Shown one piece after another: positions 5,180 through 5,299 of a DNA stretch of 5,299 bases (position 1 is its first letter; the number at the start of each line of letters is the position of its first letter). The notes below the pieces were generated by a model, which was not told where the DNA came from, did not search any database, and worked only from the letters and a program-made list of their open reading frames with translations. The DNA is from Rhodococcus sp. (in: high G+C Gram-positive bacteria) (GTDB lineage: Bacteria > Actinomycetota > Actinomycetes > Mycobacteriales > Mycobacteriaceae): positions 1 through 5,299 of the forward strand of contig JAAYXN010000251.1 of NCBI GenBank assembly GCA_012515885.1, written 5' to 3'. The position numbers and the translations under genes are program-made.

Positions 5180-5299
5180 TGTCAACCTGTCTGGGACAGA
5201 TTGGGTGTGGGCCGGGGTCGATGATTGATCCCGGTCGAGCCCGGTAACCGCGGCGCGTGGGGCCGCTGCCGGTAACGCTGCGGATGAGCGAGATAACTA
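5180..5299 (-). mobile_element. End of an IS3-family-like insertion sequence (continues beyond window)
   Basis: A terminal sequence beginning TGTCAACCTGTCTGGGACAG at 5180 is followed inward by a minus-strand reading frame resembling the C-terminus of an IS3-family transposase, whose stop codon lies inside the terminal repeat. IS3-family elements end in 5'-TG...CA-3', and a transposase stop embedded in the right-end repeat is known for the family. The other end, the matching inverted repeat and any target duplication are outside the window, so the boundary at 5180 is inferred. It may be a whole element or a remnant. Confidence 0.55.
5182..5298 (-). CDS. IS3-family-like transposase, last 38 residues (partial)
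   Basis: The minus-strand frame is open from the window edge to a TGA at 5184-5182, giving 38 residues. It contains AHPQRYRQRPHAPRLPGSTGINHRP, which resembles the usual C-terminal pattern of IS3-type OrfB transposases (HPERF, a run of prolines, a leucine/proline pair, then WIN and a proline). Here the tryptophan is replaced by glycine. The DDE catalytic core would lie outside the window, so activity cannot be judged. The match is from memory over a short stretch. Confidence 0.5.
   Translation of the reverse strand, partial: SYLAHPQRYRQRPHAPRLPGSTGINHRPRPTPNLSQTG

Noticed and set aside
1..5299. tRNA, rRNA, CRISPR array, riboswitch, origin or phage genes
   Set aside because: I saw no regularly spaced repeats, no tRNA-like cloverleaf sequence and no phage or defence gene motifs in reading both strands; the space is almost fully used by the genes listed.

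Overview
The window looks like a chromosomal stretch from a high-GC actinobacterium, most likely a mycolic-acid-containing Mycobacteriales relative (Corynebacterium, Dietzia, Gordonia, Rhodococcus or Mycobacterium type). The pointers are a FadE-type acyl-CoA dehydrogenase, a small lipoprotein resembling mycobacterial LpqV, a DUF1707 membrane protein, a FadD-type acyl-CoA synthetase and a perfect match to the actinobacterial GlxR/Crp operator. No search could be run, so the genus is left open.

Layout from left to right. The 3' part of an acyl-CoA dehydrogenase gene (2-805, +) ends in two tandem hairpins, the second a strong GC-rich terminator. Facing it on the minus strand are an LpqV-like lipoprotein gene (881-1285) and, upstream of it, a DUF1707 two-helix membrane protein gene (1331-1936); a 45-base gap separates them, so they may be co-transcribed. 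A 213-base divergent control region (1937-2149) follows. It carries a 15-base palindrome, a candidate promoter and a perfect GlxR-type site immediately before the acyl-CoA synthetase gene (2150-3763, +). That gene converges, with a 7-base gap, on a gene for an unrecognised six-helix membrane protein (3771-4421, -). The membrane protein gene is divergent from a TetR-family regulator gene (4509-5132, +). The 87 bases between these two starts contain two copies of the same inverted-repeat operator, one placed over each predicted promoter, and the regulator mRNA appears to be leaderless. From about 5180 to the window edge the sequence looks like the transposase-3' end of an IS3-family insertion sequence, on the minus strand.

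Functionally, the acyl-CoA synthetase (fatty acid activation) and acyl-CoA dehydrogenase (first step of beta-oxidation) suggest a lipid-catabolic neighbourhood. The GlxR site would tie the synthetase to global cAMP-type carbon control. The TetR and membrane protein pair looks like a self-contained, locally regulated two-gene module of unknown function; it is the part of the window least explained by known families. Nothing here amounts to a clear new multi-gene system.
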